This document shows positions 31,375-44,730 of a DNA stretch of 64,000 nucleotides, piece after piece. Made by a program: the position numbers and the translations under genes. The stretch lies in assembly GCA_947044405.1 (NCBI GenBank), contig CAMRHE010000353.1, positions 1 to 64,000 of the forward strand, in the 5' to 3' direction. Numbering within the stretch: the first letter of the stretch is position 1; each line of letters begins with the position of its first letter. Under the pieces are notes generated by a model that was not told the DNA's origin, ran no database searches, and saw only the letters and a list, made by a program, of their open reading frames with translations. This DNA is from Leptodactylus fallax (lineage: Eukaryota; Chordata; Amphibia; Anura; Leptodactylidae).

Positions 31375-31738
31375 TCGTGCTGGTTGACTTCAACTTCCAC
31401 ACCCCTACCAACAGCCCTTACCTATGGCACCTCAATGAGTCCTTACTTACAGACCCTGGTTTTCAGCAACAAATCTCAGATGTGCTAATGGAAGTCTTTG
31501 AGCATAACACAGCCTCACATACTAACCCCGCATGCTGTAATTCTAGCTGAAGCCTCTGAATTAAAATGGGAAGGTACTGAAGTGCAGGCTGACCTAAAGC
31601 ATAGACTCCTTAAACTGGAATTAGCCAACCAGCAATAGCTCTCTCGATACCTCATTAAAAGCATCAGAGACACTAAGCTACAACTGCAGTGCTTAATCAT
31701 AGAACAGAAAGGGCTGTTAGGTGAACTCCAAATTTTAT
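31375..31738 (+). pseudogene. L1 ORF2 fragment (EN-RT linker)
   Basis: The plus-strand frame gives WHLNESLLTDPGFQQQI and EVFEHNTASHTNP, the conserved linker after the L1 endonuclease (compare NESLLNSP...ENTGSV in the minus-strand L1 near 5240). It then shifts frame into LKHRLLKLELANQQ. It ends abruptly where retroviral gag-like sequence begins at about 31739, so it marks the left junction of the provirus remnant. Confidence 0.6.
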
Positions 31739-32560
31739 AAATACGCCAATAAACCAGATAAATTGCTGGCCTCCAGTTTGTTTCCGATCCACTGGGAAAT
31801 TGGGGAAACTGGTCTGTTCGGTTTCTGTGTTTTGGTAAGAAACCCCTTAATTCTGAACGTCTTGTGGAACGACATTGTAAATCACACGGACTCAGTCGCC
31901 ATAATGACGGGCGAGAAAAAGATAGAAGAGATGATGCCATTGTGTGATAAACAAGATGATACTGTGTTATTGACTTTAAAACCTCTAAGGCAAGAGAAGA
32001 ATGAAGGTTTAATGCAGAATAGAGGACCCACAGCACCTCCTCTTTATGAGAATATAAATAAAAGTGCCACAACATTACCAAATCCAAGAGGTCCTCCAGA
32101 TAATATTCTCCAAGGGGATAAGAACGCACTAGATACCTCTCCCATGGTTGAAGTCCCAAATCCTACGACAGGTTAACAGGTCCTAGGGACCCAAGACAGA
32201 GTCTGTCATAATCTACCTACTGTATGTACAGTATGTATTGAGACCATGGACTGCAAAGAACACGATAAAAAAAACAGAAAAAAGGATCAGTTCTTGTATT
32301 GGAGGATTGGTCTGAAATATATGTAGCCCAAAGTGAGAGACATCAGGGATACCAGGGTAGATCCAGAGGCAGAGGTCAAGGCAGACGTCGCGGCAGATAA
32401 GGATTTCAGTGTCATAGAAACAATTCTTGCTGGAATTGTAAGTAGCTAGGATACCGGGCAAAAGACTGTCCTGAGCCACAGATAGAGGAAGAAAAATGAC
32501 TAGGCTCAAAATCGGGAATCCCAGACCCAGTGAAGGGAATTGGTGAACCCCATTATTTAG
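31739..32560 (+). pseudogene. Retroviral gag remnant with nucleocapsid zinc knuckle
   Basis: Two parts are visible. The matrix-like N-terminal region, open to a stop at 32176, has the late-domain-like PPLY in TAPPLYENI. After frame changes comes an Arg/Gly-rich stretch (32340-32400) and a zinc knuckle C-W-N-C...G-Y-R-A-K-D-C (about 32432-32475), in which the usual His is replaced and a stop codon interrupts the motif. The capsid region is largely missing. A long antisense frame on the other strand (31515-32159) has no domain and is a shadow. Confidence 0.7.
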
Positions 32561-32867
32561 AGAATGATTTTGTAACAGATGGAATTTTGAATGTTGAAGT
32601 TGGAAAAAATGTGTTAATATACACATAATGGATGTAATCATACAAGGATGTGACCGACAAAGTAACTGGTTGAAGTAAAGAGTAAGTGTAAAAAGACCAA
32701 TCTAAGTCTGGGAAATTAACAATGTTCCCCTATTCCAAATTTGCATATGTGTATTTTATAGCCATAACTTTTGTTATAATGAGAGTTCAAAGGAACTTGT
32801 GTGTCAAGGTAATCAGGCGATTGATTTGAGCCCTCATTTAATGCTCTCCCATCTCTTCTGTTTACTA

Positions 32868-34480
<1,613 letters not shown>

Positions 34481-34482
34481 TA

Positions 34483-36800
34483 TATTCCTGTGTACAATCA
34501 GTGGTGGCTGCAGCAGAAGCTATTAAAGGGAATGTCAGGAATTTGTCCATCTGGTCCTTATAGACCTGGGGTTTAGTTTCCCAAATCACCCTGTTGTAAT
34601 GCAATCCGCAGGCACATTAAAAATAAAAAACCTTTATACATACCTAGAGAAAGGTCCGATGTATGCTGTGCTGCCGAGAACAGTCCGGCTTATTCATGAG
34701 ATTTTGTTGGCATGCCTTCCAGTGCATGCGCTGTTCTTCAATGAAGCCGAAGATGGACACCCCGGCTTCACTGCGCAATTGCTGGAGTTAAGGGGCATGC
34801 ACACTGAAGCCGAGGTGTACTCCTCTGGCAGTGGCAGGGTGAGTATAAAGCTTTTTTTTGTTTTTAATGCGACCATGGATTGCGTTATAATTTTGATTTG
34901 GGACACTAAACCCCAGGTCCATATATCCATAGTGTGGGTGGTTTAGTGTCCCAAATGACCCTGACAGATTCCCTTTAAAGCATCATTGGTATTCTTTCAT
35001 CCTTTAACTCTTAAGGTTCCTCATGCTGTGGCAGTAATTCTATTGCAGAATACGATCAAGACACCTATCTTGCATGACACTCCTGCTATCACAACCACAT
35101 CTCACTCTCGAAAGATGTACTACTTTGAATCCATCCACACTGTTACCTACATCCTCTGTTGGAGAACCACATGATTGTCTATCAGATATAGCAGAAAGAG
35201 TATTACCATGAGCAGACCTTAAAAATACTACTTATTCAGACAGTGAGAGAACTCTGTTGATGGATCTTGCAAAAAGAATCCTGACGGAACAAATGCAGTA
35301 GGCTATGCAGTAGTCACACAACAAAAGACACTTGCAGCCAAATCACTTCCACGATACTATTCAGCACAATCAGCTGAATTAGTTTCGCTTACAGAGGCAT
35401 GTAAGATGCAAAAGGAAAGGTAGATGCTAATTACACAGATTGCCAATATGCTTTTCTCCACAGTACATGTCTTTGCCCAACAGTGGAAAAATAGAGGAAT
35501 GTTAACCTCCTCAGGAAAGAACATCAATCACAAACAATTGATACTAAAGCTACTAGATGCGATACACCTCCCAAAGAAAGTAGCTATCTGTGAATGTGCA
35601 GCACACACAAGAAAAGGTGACCCAGGTCTCTTTAGGTAATGAGAAGGCTGATTTGGCAGCATACCATGGCAGGATACTCACACTCCAAACAGAGTCTGAG
35701 ATCATAGACTTAGACATACTCAGGGATATGCAACAATCCTCACTTAAATCTGAGCAGAAAAAATGGCTTCAAAAAGGGGCTAAATTACAAAATGGTATTT
35801 ATGTATGACCACAAGGGAAATATATATTACCTAGTAATCTTTTTAGATATGCCGTCATCTTGAGTCATGGGCAGAGCCATGTCTCAAGTGGAGGGATGCT
35901 AGGTATTATATCTAAGGTGTTCACAACATACAGTTTCACTAATTATTCAAAATTTTTGTTTATCCTGCACTATATGCGCAAAGCACAATCCACAAGGTAA
36001 CATAAGACCAAAAAGAGGTCAGTTTGCATAGCCACAGTACCGCTTCCAACATATTTGAATGGATCTCATTGAACTCAGTAAATGTGAAGGAAAGAAATAT
36101 TGTTTGGTAATTGCCGATGCATTTACAAAATGGATTGAAGTTTTTCCAACTGCTAGTCCAGATGCAATAACAGTAGCCAAAGCATTAGCTAAAGAAATCA
36201 TACCTAGATTTGGTATACAAGAGAGAATTTACAGTGATAATGGAGCACGTTTTGTGAATAAAGTGATCTCCCTAATAGCCTAGAGCTTTAAAATAGAACT
36301 AAAAAACGGTATATTAAAAAGTAAAACTAAAGAAGACAATGCATGAGACAGGGAAAAATTGGGTCTATTGTTTACCTTTAGTAGTGCTAAATATGCATGT
36401 GACTCCTAAATCGAAAGGACTTACCCCATTTGAGATAATGTATGGTAGACCTTATGTGATTCCACAGCTTTAGACCCTTTACTAGATCAGATGAGGATGT
36501 TGAGCAGACCTTAGCTGACTATATGAAATTTGGAGCAAAAATGTCTTTATGGTTCATTATTTACTGAACCATAAAGAAATTTTTGCTCCAAATTTCATTC
36601 CAGGTGAACCAGTAACAAACTGAGAAACTGATACAGTGAAACCAGGGTACTGGATCCTGATAAAAGTAATTAAGAGAAAAAATTGGAACCATCCCAGGTG
36701 GGAGGGACCATATCAAGTTCTCTTGACTACGCCTACAGTCGAGAGAACTTCCTGGGTTCATCTTTCCCACTGTAAAATAGCCAGAGGGATAGAATAAGGT
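34483..36800 (+). pseudogene. Retroviral pol remnant: RT connection, RNase H, integrase
   Basis: The RT connection is split around the MITE (CVQSVVAAAEA at about 34490; KVPHAVAVILLQ at about 35010). RNase H follows: DGSC near 35258, AELVSLTEACK near 35376, NRGMLTSSGK near 35490 and the AHTRKGDP region near 35600. Integrase has the catalytic core DLIELSKCEGKKYCLVIAD (36062) with YSDNG (36231), and a C-terminal WEGPYQVLL block (about 36700). Protease and the RT palm are not recognisable. Stops and frameshifts occur repeatedly. The order is exactly retroviral; the connection and C-terminal integrase blocks point to gamma/epsilon-type. Confidence 0.8.
34523..34978. mobile_element. TTAA MITE in retroviral pol
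   Basis: 456 bp bounded by TTAA-AGGGAATGTCAGGA and TCTGACAG-type complement CCTGACAGATTCCCT-TTAA. The second arm pair is GGGGTTTAGTTTCCCAAATCACCCT (34570) with its complement-like TTAGTGTCCCAAATGACCCTG (34943). It splits the connection domain of pol, whose reading resumes at 34979. Confidence 0.85.
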
Positions 36801-37570
36801 TTGGTCTAAGTTGGCAAAATACCCGTTACAAAGGGGGACTTTCCATAAGGGAAAGTTCGTCTCAAACCAGACGAAGACTCCCAACCCTATTCCCAGCCAA
36901 AAAAGCCAAATCCAGGAATATCAGGGAAAGATAACAATGGCTAGAAAACACTGGGGACATGAACTAGGAACCTTGCTTGTTCTTGCCTCTCTCTTTCTAA
37001 CGCTGGTAGCCTGGCAAAGATCTGAAGGAGATTATACAGGGGAAAGGAAAGGTAGATCAGTAAACAGGACTCAATGTAGCTTCCTCGGAGAACCAACTAA
37101 CTGGCATGAAGTGGTAAAACATGTAGGATACCCCATTGTGAATCTGACATTTTAAGAAGGGGAGACTTCCATGATAGAAGTAGATTTTTGTTCTTTAGTA
37201 AAGGGAAACTGTGGAAGTAAATAGGAGCAGCTAGATTAACTTTGACTGATAAATATATATACTGGATGGTAATGAGAACTACATCAAATGCTAACTGTGC
37301 AAATTGGGATTATGTCGTTTGGAGCACTGCTAGCTAGGATTATGGGTATGAATTAGCCTCAGATAAAACGGGTATAAAATCCAAAATAAGTCATCTAAAG
37401 GGTTAATTCAGAATGTACAGAACAAACTAAATTGTAACAAACTGCTGATCACCTTGAAAGAACCAAAATGTTATGATCAAAGAGCTTTTGCTATAGGAGC
37501 ATATGTAAGCAGTAAAGACACTATAGGAAATTTCTTTATTGAGGTGAAGAAATGGGTAAATGAGACAACC

Positions 37571-37696
37571 TGTTAGGTAGTTGGTCCAGACGGGCAGGGG
37601 TTAAATCTTGTTTGTCTGTACTTTCTGCCTTGGGGAGGGGTTTTTCCCGGTGCCTCTGCCCCATCCTTTGTTGTGCTATATAAACTTGTATGTTCT
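37571..37696 (+). repeat. 5' LTR remnant of the Gypsy element
   Basis: This matches 40823-40945 closely (TGTTAGGTAGTTGGTCC..., TGCTATATAAACT TATA box region). The match stops after ATAAACTTG, where protease-region coding starts. U5, primer site and gag are deleted. Confidence 0.9.
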
Positions 37697-40600
37697 TGAC
37701 TCGTTGCCGGCGGCCATCGTACTTGGTTATCCTTGGTTTAAAAAACACAATCCTGTGGTTGATTGGCGTACGGGAGAAATTGTCAAATGGTCTCTTGAGT
37801 GTAAGAAAGAGTGTATGCCTAGTCAGCTTGTAGCCATAGTGTTACCTAATGTCCCTTCATTTCTGTCTGACTTTTCACAGGTATTCTCTCCCACCTCTAG
37901 TGACCAGCTTCCTCCTCATAGACCGTATGACTGCAGGATTGATCTGGTGCCGGGCTGTAAATACCCCAAAAGCAGGTTATATAACATTTCTGTCCCTGAA
38001 AGAGAGGCTTTAAAAGATTTTAATCTCAGAGAGTTTGAAGAAGGGTCACATAAGACCCTCTAACTCTCCGTTAGCAGCCGGGTTTTTTTTTGTTAAAAAG
38101 AAAGATGGCGGACTACGTCCTTGCCTTGATTTTTGGGAATTGAACCAAATTACTGTGCGAAATCCTTACCCGCTTCTTCTTATTCCCGATTTATTTAATC
38201 AACTGGTGGGGTCCCAGTGGTTTTCTAAATTAGATCTCCGTGGGGCATACAATTTGATAAGAGTACGGGAGGGAGACGAGTGGAAGACAGCATTTAACAC
38301 ACCCCTGGGTCATTTCGAGAGTCTGGTTATGCCCTTTGGGCTTACTAATGCCCCTGCAATCTTCCAGGAGTTTATGAATGATATATTACGTACTTTTATT
38401 GGTCACTTCCTGGTTGTGTACTTAGATGATATCCTCATCTTTTCTCCTAATTACGAGTCTCACTGTGAACACCTTCGGTCCGTCTTGTCTGTTCTAAAAG
38501 AGAATTCACTTAGTGTTAAAGTGGAAAAGTGTGTTTTGTGTCCAGGAGATTTCTTTTTTTGGGGTTTGTCATTTCGAAGGACGGGTTCAAGATGGATTTA
38601 AGTAAGGTCAAGGCTATTTTAGACTGGGTTCAACCCGAGAACCTCAAAGCGTTACAGAGGTTTCTAGGGTTTGCTAACTTTTACCGTAAATTTATTAAGA
38701 ATTTTTCGTTGATTGTTAAGCCTTTGACAGATTTGACCAAAAAGGGAGCTAAGATTTCAGAGTGGCCGCCGGAGGCTGAGAGAGCGTTCCGATCGCTTAT
38801 GCAACGCTTTGCTTCGGCGCCTGTTTTGGTCCAACCCGTCAACTCCTTACCATTTTTTGTTGAAAAATGGACGCTTCTAGTGTGGGGGGTTGGAGCGGTT
38901 TTGTCTCAAGGAGATGCTGAGGGCCGTAACCTGCGGGTTTGTGCCTTCTTCTCAAAGAAATTTTCGAAAACAGAATGTAATTACGATGTGGGTGACAGAG
39001 AGTTGTTGGCGATTAAGTTAGCCTTTGAGGAATGGAGACATTTTTTAGAAGGTGCCGTGCATAAAGTGACGGTTTTCACGGACCATAAAAATTTGATGTA
39101 TCTACAGTCAGCTAAGACGTTAAATCCTCGTCAGGCTCGTTGGTCTTTGTTCTTTTCCAGGTTTAACTTTCTAGTTACCTACCGACCAGGTTTGAAGAAT
39201 GTGGTGGCGGACGCCCTGTCCCGGTCATTTGAGGCTGCACCCTGTGATGAGATCCCTTCACAGATATTGGCCAAGGGAGTGGTATTGGCCGCGATTTCTA
39301 CTGACCTTCACAAGGAGATTTCGGAAGCACAAAGCTTGGCTCCTGCCAACACCCCTAATGACAAGCTTTTTGTTCCTCTGAACCTTCGATTGTTATTATT
39401 ACAGGAGGCTCATGATTCAGTCCTCTCGGGTCACCCTGGTATTTCTAATACATTGAAGTTAATCTCCAGGTCGTTTTGGTGGCCATCTGTCAGAAGGGAC
39501 AATACGATGTATGTGGAGTCCTGTGAGGTATGTGCCAGGTCGAAGTCCCTTAGAGGATTTCCTGCGGGGAAATTGTGCCCATTGCCTATTCCTGAGAAGC
39601 CTTGGACGCACATCTCTATGGATTTTATCACTGATCTACCGGTTTCTAGAGGATGTACGGTAATTTGGGTAATCACAGATCGGTTTAGTAAGATGTGCCA
39701 TTTGGTGGCTTTACCCAAATTGCCGTTTGCCCCTCTTTTGGCTAGATCATTTGTGGAAAATTTTGTACGGCTTCATGGGGTACCGTCTGATACTGTGTCA
39801 GATAGAGGACTGCAGTTCGTTTCCAGGTTCTGGAGGGCGTTTTGTAAACACCTTAACATCTCTTTATCCTTTTCTTCATCTTATCACCCACAATCCAACG
39901 GTCAGACTGAAAGGTTAAATCAAAGTTTGGAACAATATTTAAGGTGCTTTGTGAGCTCAGATCAGTTTAAGTGGAAAGAATTTTTACCATTAGCTGAGTT
40001 TGCTTTAAATAATCATTCTTTGGAATCTACTGGGACCTCCCCCCTTTTTTTTTGTAATTATGCGTTTCATCCGTCCTTTGGTCCGTTGTCTTTAGCTAGT
40101 TCGGATGTCCCAGGGGAGGTTCAGTTTTCTGCTAAACTAGCTTCAGTCTGGTCTGAGGTCAAGAAAAATCTTATTAGAGCTAGGGGTAAAGCTTTGTTTT
40201 GTTTTGTTTGTTTGAGTTGGAAGGGACCTCAAGGGCCATCAAGTCCAACCCCATGCAAAAGCAGGATTTCCTAAATCATCCCAGCTATATATCTATCCAG
40301 TTTCCGTTTACTGTCAGCTAAATTTTTTGCTGACAGTAAATGATCAGAATCCCATAAGTTCTCTGTGGGAGATAGGGTGTGGCTCTCTACACAGAATATT
40401 AGACTTAAAATACCATGCTTCAAACTTGGTCCCAAATATATTGGTCCATTTGAAATTGTAGAGATAATTAACCCTGTCTCAGTTCGTTTGCGCCTACCTG
40501 ACTCTATGGGGATAACCAATGCCTTTCATGTGTCCTTACTAAAGAGGTATTTTTCTTCCCTCAGGCAGGGATTCAGTTTCACCACCCCCACCTGTCTTGG

Positions 40601-40815
40601 TTAATGGAGAGCTGCAGTTCGTGGATCGCTCTATTGAGGACTCCCGGCTCTTTCACGGACGCATTCAGTATCTGGTCCATTGGAAAGGTTATGGGCCTGA
40701 GGAGAGATCATGGGTTTCGTCGTCAGACATTTTTGCTAAGCGGTGCATTAGGGCCTTCCACCGCAAGTTTCCATTGAAGCCCGGTCCGGAGGTTCCGGAG
40801 GCACCTCCTTTAAGG
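37697..40815 (+). pseudogene. Gypsy pol remnant: RT, RNase H, integrase, chromodomain
   Basis: After a protease tail (AAIVLGYPWFKKHNPVVDW) comes reverse transcriptase with [12 protein letters not shown] and YLDDILIF (38418). RNase H has FTDHKNL and the NPRQARW segment. Integrase shows the HHCC zinc finger (H...GHPG...CEVCARSK, 39415-39545), MDFITDLP, VSDRGLQFVS and a Glu in NGQTERLNQ. A C-terminal chromodomain (IQYLVHWKGYGPEERSWV, about 40665-40720) would tether insertion to methylated histones. Frames break at about 38050, at a T-run near 38555, at the CR1 insertion (40196) and near 40600. The long frame 38529-40274 covers the end of RT through integrase without interruption. Confidence 0.9.
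40196..40318 (-). mobile_element. CR1-type LINE 3' fragment in the Gypsy pol
   Basis: Plus-strand GAGTTGGAAGGGACCTCAAG, TCAAGTCCAACCCC and GCAGGATTTCCTAAATCATC match, read as the complement, the 3' region of CR1 LINEs best known from reptiles and birds. A TTTTG/TTTG tract (40196-40213) forms one end. The fragment interrupts integrase coding; pol coding resumes near 40320. At the far end TTTACTGTCAGC (40307-40318) is the complement of the pol sequence GCTGACAGTAAA (40329-40340). Confidence 0.75.
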
Positions 40816-40822
40816 GGGGTAC

Positions 40823-41356
40823 TGTTAGGTAGTTGGTCCAGATGGGCAGGGGTTAAATCTTGTCTGTCTGTACTTTCTGCCTTGGGGAGGGGTTTTTTCT
40901 CGGTGCCTCTGCCACACCCTCTGTGGTGCTATATAAACTGGGGCTTCACTATTTCACACTGCTGGTTATACTTGTGTGTCCAGCCATACCTGTGCTGTGA
41001 AGCCTGGTTCTCAGGTTTTTGTATGCAATTTACTGTTTATGTGGATTCTTGGATTTAGCTGTTGGGTGGTCAGTACAGGGGACTGCTGGTTTATGGTTTG
41101 TTTAATTTCAGGGTCAGCTCACAGGGATTCTAGTCAGGTTCCTGTGAGGTGTACTCTTTTCAGAGGAAAACTCTGGCGTTAGGCAGGATTAGTCAGGGCG
41201 GATCGCAGGGCGATTTCTATTGTTATTTTCTCCTGCCAACTCTGTTTTACTTTCTCAGTTATTTTGTCTGCCCTTTATTTGTTTTGTGTTTCTTTAATAA
41301 ACCAGTTTATTATGCATGCTTGTTTGTTTCATTTGGTTCAGGGGTCAAACATAACA
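40823..41356 (+). repeat. 3' LTR of the Gypsy element
   Basis: 534 bp, TGTTAGG...ATAACA. It is preceded by a polypurine tract TTTAAGGGGGGTAC (40809-40822), has a TATA box GCTATATAAACT at about 40929, and a polyadenylation signal AATAAA near 41296. The open frames inside it (for example 40597-41058 beyond the chromodomain) are read-through and not separate genes. Confidence 0.92.
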
Positions 41357-42728
41357 CAACCCCTCAGGAGGAACTCGAGTAAGAATTACTAATCTAACAT
41401 ATTAAGACAAACTAGCCATGGAGACAGGTTATGTGGATAGAAATGAATGGATAGAGTGGATGCGATGCACTGTCAGGCAGATAAATAATATGGATTGTAT
41501 AGCATGTGCCACGGCTAGGCCACACCAGGCTACTACCCCATTCAGGCTCAATAACAATAATGACCAAGAAGGACTGCAATACCTTTTACAGCTGTATAAC
41601 AAATCTTTTGTGCCTTCTAGTGAAAAGTGTAAAACTATTTCTCTGCTAAACCCACCTATTGAGAAAGGACTCTTACCCCCCCCGCCCCCTTGTGAATTTC
41701 TATAAAGGTAATTATACCTGTTATGAGCGAAAACAAGATAGTAAGTATGTAGGCAAGTTTGACAGGAACTATTGTGCAGAGAAAATAAAGGTCTCAGATT
41801 CCTCACAAAATTATTCTGATGGATGGTTTACAGACCACGAGCAAGTGAGAGCAGATATTTGGTGACAGAAAATTAAGACCCAGACTCCCTGTAAATTGGA
41901 AAGGGGAATGTGCTTTGGTACAAGTTATAACGCCCTTCCACCTGCTCTCCTATGCACAGTGGAATAAGATCATAAAGGGACAAAGCCTACTAGAAAGAGA
42001 AGGCCATGAAGGAGTACACATAGAAAAAAAAAGCCGCACCAGGAGGATCTTTTGACACTGGAATATACATAGATGACATAGAGGTCCCTGGGGTGGGTGC
42101 CTAATGAATTTAAGGCCCGCTATCAAATTGCTGCAGGGTTTGAATTCCTCTTTTGGTGGGTAACGATTAATAAAAATGTAGATTGGATTAACTATTTGTA
42201 CTATAATCAGCAGAGATTTGTAAACTATACTAGAGATGCTATAAAAGGCATAGCAGAACAACAGGGTCCTACCTCACTCATGGCATGGCAAAATAGAATA
42301 GCACTTGATATGATTTTAGCCAACCAGGTAGGTGTATGTAAAATGTTTGGTACTTACTGTTGTAATTTTATTCCCAACAACACTCCCCCGTATGGGAGCA
42401 TCACCAAAGCCCTGCAAGGTCTGACTTCATTATCAGAGGAATTGGCAGAAAATTCTGGAATCTCAGATCCTTTTACTGACTGGCTACATCAATGTTAATC
42501 TCAGTCTCAGTGGTTGTTGCAATCTTAGCAACCTGTGGCGGTTGTTGTATTCCATGTATTTGAGGACTATTGCCAAGGTGGATAGATACAGCCATGACAA
42601 AGACTATGTATTGTCAAGATGAATACTCGGACCAAATTCCACTATATGAACATTCCTTGTGAAAGTGGCTTGCCAAAACGAGGAAGACTAATAGATTTAG
42701 TGGAAGAAATCTGATTAAAAGGAGGGAA

Positions 42729-43082
42729 TGTTATGAAAATTTTATTAAGCTTGTTATGTTAATCATATATAATATATATAAGAATGTGTTTTGTATGAGT
42801 AATGGAAAATGTACCGCGGGACGTCTAACAGGTGTAAAAACCACAAGTGACATCCTGCCCTGTAGATGACCCACATTTTCTGCTGACAAGTTTTTATCAC
42901 ACCTGCTTTTTCCTGTAAGTAACCAATTATATAATTCTGTATTCTCATATTGCTTTCAGATATCTTTTGCTTTTTGACATTTGTATATCTCCATATACGT
43001 ATATGCTAATTGCTGCTAATAAAACCTCCTGATTTTAGCTGACCATGGATGACCATTATTAAGTGATCAAATTCTCCTAACA
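42729..43082 (+). repeat. 3' LTR of the endogenous retrovirus
   Basis: 354 bp from TGTTATGAAAATT to CTCCTAACA, with inverted TGTTA/TAACA ends. It is preceded by the purine tract AAAAGGAGGGAA (42717-42728) and contains an AATAAAACC polyadenylation signal at about 43018. No second copy is seen in the window, so the provirus is 5' truncated. A tandem ATATAATATATATAA tract lies at 42766-42781. Confidence 0.8.
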
Positions 43083-43290
43083 GTCACCACAAAAACAATC
43101 CCAATTATTGTCATCTTTTAGATGGGTGTAATAGCGGGTGTGTTTTTTTTGCACCCATAGCACAAATAAAAGACCTGGACTTCCAGTGGGTCATCAGATT
43201 TAGAAGTAATGTTCTCTAACTGCAGTAATGATGGAACTTCAGAGGTTGTATCCATAATATGTGAACAATAAAGAGCCCATATTATACCAA
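43083..43290. other. No recognised element
   Basis: About 200 bp between the proviral LTR and an L1 fragment. A GTGCAAAA-rich stretch and an AATAAA (43265) are present, but no ORF or termini. Confidence 0.4.
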
Positions 43291-44340
43291 TCTAGTTTCG
43301 AGAGACTATGTATTTATAGGGCATCAGGTTCGCTTTCCTTTATATATAGGGAGTTGAATGCCCTCCTGGCACTCAAATTATGACAGCCTGGGAAAGTAAC
43401 ATGGGGACCTCAATCACTTTGGCCCAAAGTCAAGATTGTTGCATTCATCAGTAAGGGTAGCTGGCAAGTTACACTCATGGAATCTCCTCTGAGAATATTA
43501 CATAGAACATATATTGTCCCAGCTAAGCTACATCTCACATACCCCACGATCTCCTCTTTGTGTTTGCGGGTGTAAGACTAGTAGAAACTCTTCATATTTT
43601 GTGGACTTATCCCTCTTATCTGACGCTTCTGAATGTCACTGCACCAGATGATTTGGCGGCTGTTGGGCCAGTAGGTTCCTTTAAACACCACAAATCTTTC
43701 TACTAGGTCTAAAACCACCGGGCCTCCAATATGCTCCCTATAAATTACTTCAGCATATTCTGATGTCCATTAGAATCCATGTAGTATCTAAGTGGACAAC
43801 AATCCTTGCAGTATTGGAAGTCATTAGACAAGTGAACATTGTTATGCTAATTGAAAAGCTCAATGCTACCATATCTGATACCCGAACTAATAAAGTGTGG
43901 TCCACCTGGATTAATAGATTGCATATCCCTGACTTGCAGAATTGATAACAACTGTAACCCCCCCCCCCCCAATAATGGGCGCTCTCCATCCTGTATTCCC
44001 CACTTAGGGTCTGAACTCTAACTGTAGGTAGCAGTGCTATCTTATTTTCCCTTTTGGTTCCTTAACTTTTAAATATCCGAATAATATGGTTATTTTACCC
44101 GTTTTACATTTTCTATAAGTTATATATTTTATCCTTATACTGTGATTGATCATTAAATCTGTATTGTGTGCACATTTTCTATCACCTATGCTAGACAGCA
44201 GAGTCATATGTACTTTGCATCTGTTCACACCAATCACTTCTTTACAGTTTATCTGTTGTCATTTTATGCGTTGCTTTACAATATTTCTGATGTGCAATTT
44301 AATTTAATAAATACCATTTAAAACAAATCTCTATTTACCA
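43291..44340 (+). mobile_element. L1 3' fragment (ORF2 C-terminus and 3' UTR)
   Basis: Decayed plus-strand coding resembles the C-terminal L1 ORF2 region. 'YIVPAKLHLTYPTISSLC' is read around 43512-43565, followed by an HIFWTYP-like block in another frame near 43590. 43763-43945 is open and ends in a stop after LQN. The 3' UTR continues to an A-rich end near 44320 with AATTTAATAAATACC. It is 5' truncated. There is a run of ten C at 43960-43969. Confidence 0.55.
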
Positions 44341-44730
44341 TTTTTTTTTACTAAAGAAACTAAAGACAAGACACAGCAGTACCTTTATATATCTCATTGT
44401 CTCTTAGGTGATGGGTCACCCTCACTTGTAAGACTAGGGGTGGGTTCACACCCCTAGTATTACACACATACTATATCATCCCTACACCTCCTAATAGGGA
44501 TGATTCTTTATATAGAAGGATATACACTTTAATAAGAAAATCCCAAAATAAACTAAGGCCAGGCAAGGAAGTCGCCAACAATTGATGTGCATGAACTGCA
44601 CACAAATAAAAACATATCACTACATCACCATCTCTGCCCACCTGCCATGGCAAATAACATGATTTTTAAGATTTTTAATTTCAAAAACGAGCAGTCATTA
44701 ATCAAACAGTATACATCAGTCACAGCAGCC
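44341..44730. other. No gene; short MITE-like hairpin at 44433-44458
   Basis: ACTAGGGGTG (44433-44442) and CACCCCTAGT (44449-44458) form a perfect 10-bp stem with a GGTTCA loop. The strand sequence AGGGGTGGGTTCACACC resembles the terminus of the MITE at 6034. The rest of the stretch shows nothing identifiable. Confidence 0.6.

Larger units (their letters stand above)
37571..41356 (+). mobile_element. Chromodomain Gypsy element, 5' deleted
   Basis: The element starts TGTTAGGTAG (37571) and ends ...ATAACA (41356), flanked by an exact 5-bp duplication CAACC (37566-37570, 41357-41361) inside retroviral env. The complete 3' LTR is 40823-41356. Of the 5' LTR only about 126 bp remain, joined directly to the end of the protease region, so gag is gone. 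The intact outer duplication means the internal deletion arose within the element. The C-terminal chromodomain places it with chromoviruses. Confidence 0.92.
36937..42498 (+). pseudogene. Retroviral env remnant, split by a Gypsy element
   Basis: The surface-subunit start at 36937 has a hydrophobic signal-like segment (GTLLVLASLFLTLVAW). Decayed surface sequence runs to 37570 and resumes at 41362 beyond the inserted Gypsy element. The transmembrane subunit is readable at 42097-42498: MAWQNRIALDMILANQ followed by the CX6CC disulfide motif (C-KMFGTY-CC, about 42337-42363) and a NNTPP stretch. The frame stops at 42498 after LHQC, with hydrophobic membrane-anchor-like sequence in another frame just beyond. 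CX6CC is characteristic of gamma-type Env. Multiple frames are broken; no function is expected. Confidence 0.8.

Noticed and set aside
31515..32159. Long (214-codon) minus-strand open frame
   Set aside because: It is antisense to retroviral gag and L1 fragments that have recognisable domains on the plus strand; it shows no domain and has an unusual Leu/Ser composition.
41149..41382. Open frames within the Gypsy 3' LTR and just beyond
   Set aside because: They lie in LTR U3-U5 sequence with promoter and polyadenylation signals, and read across the LTR border.
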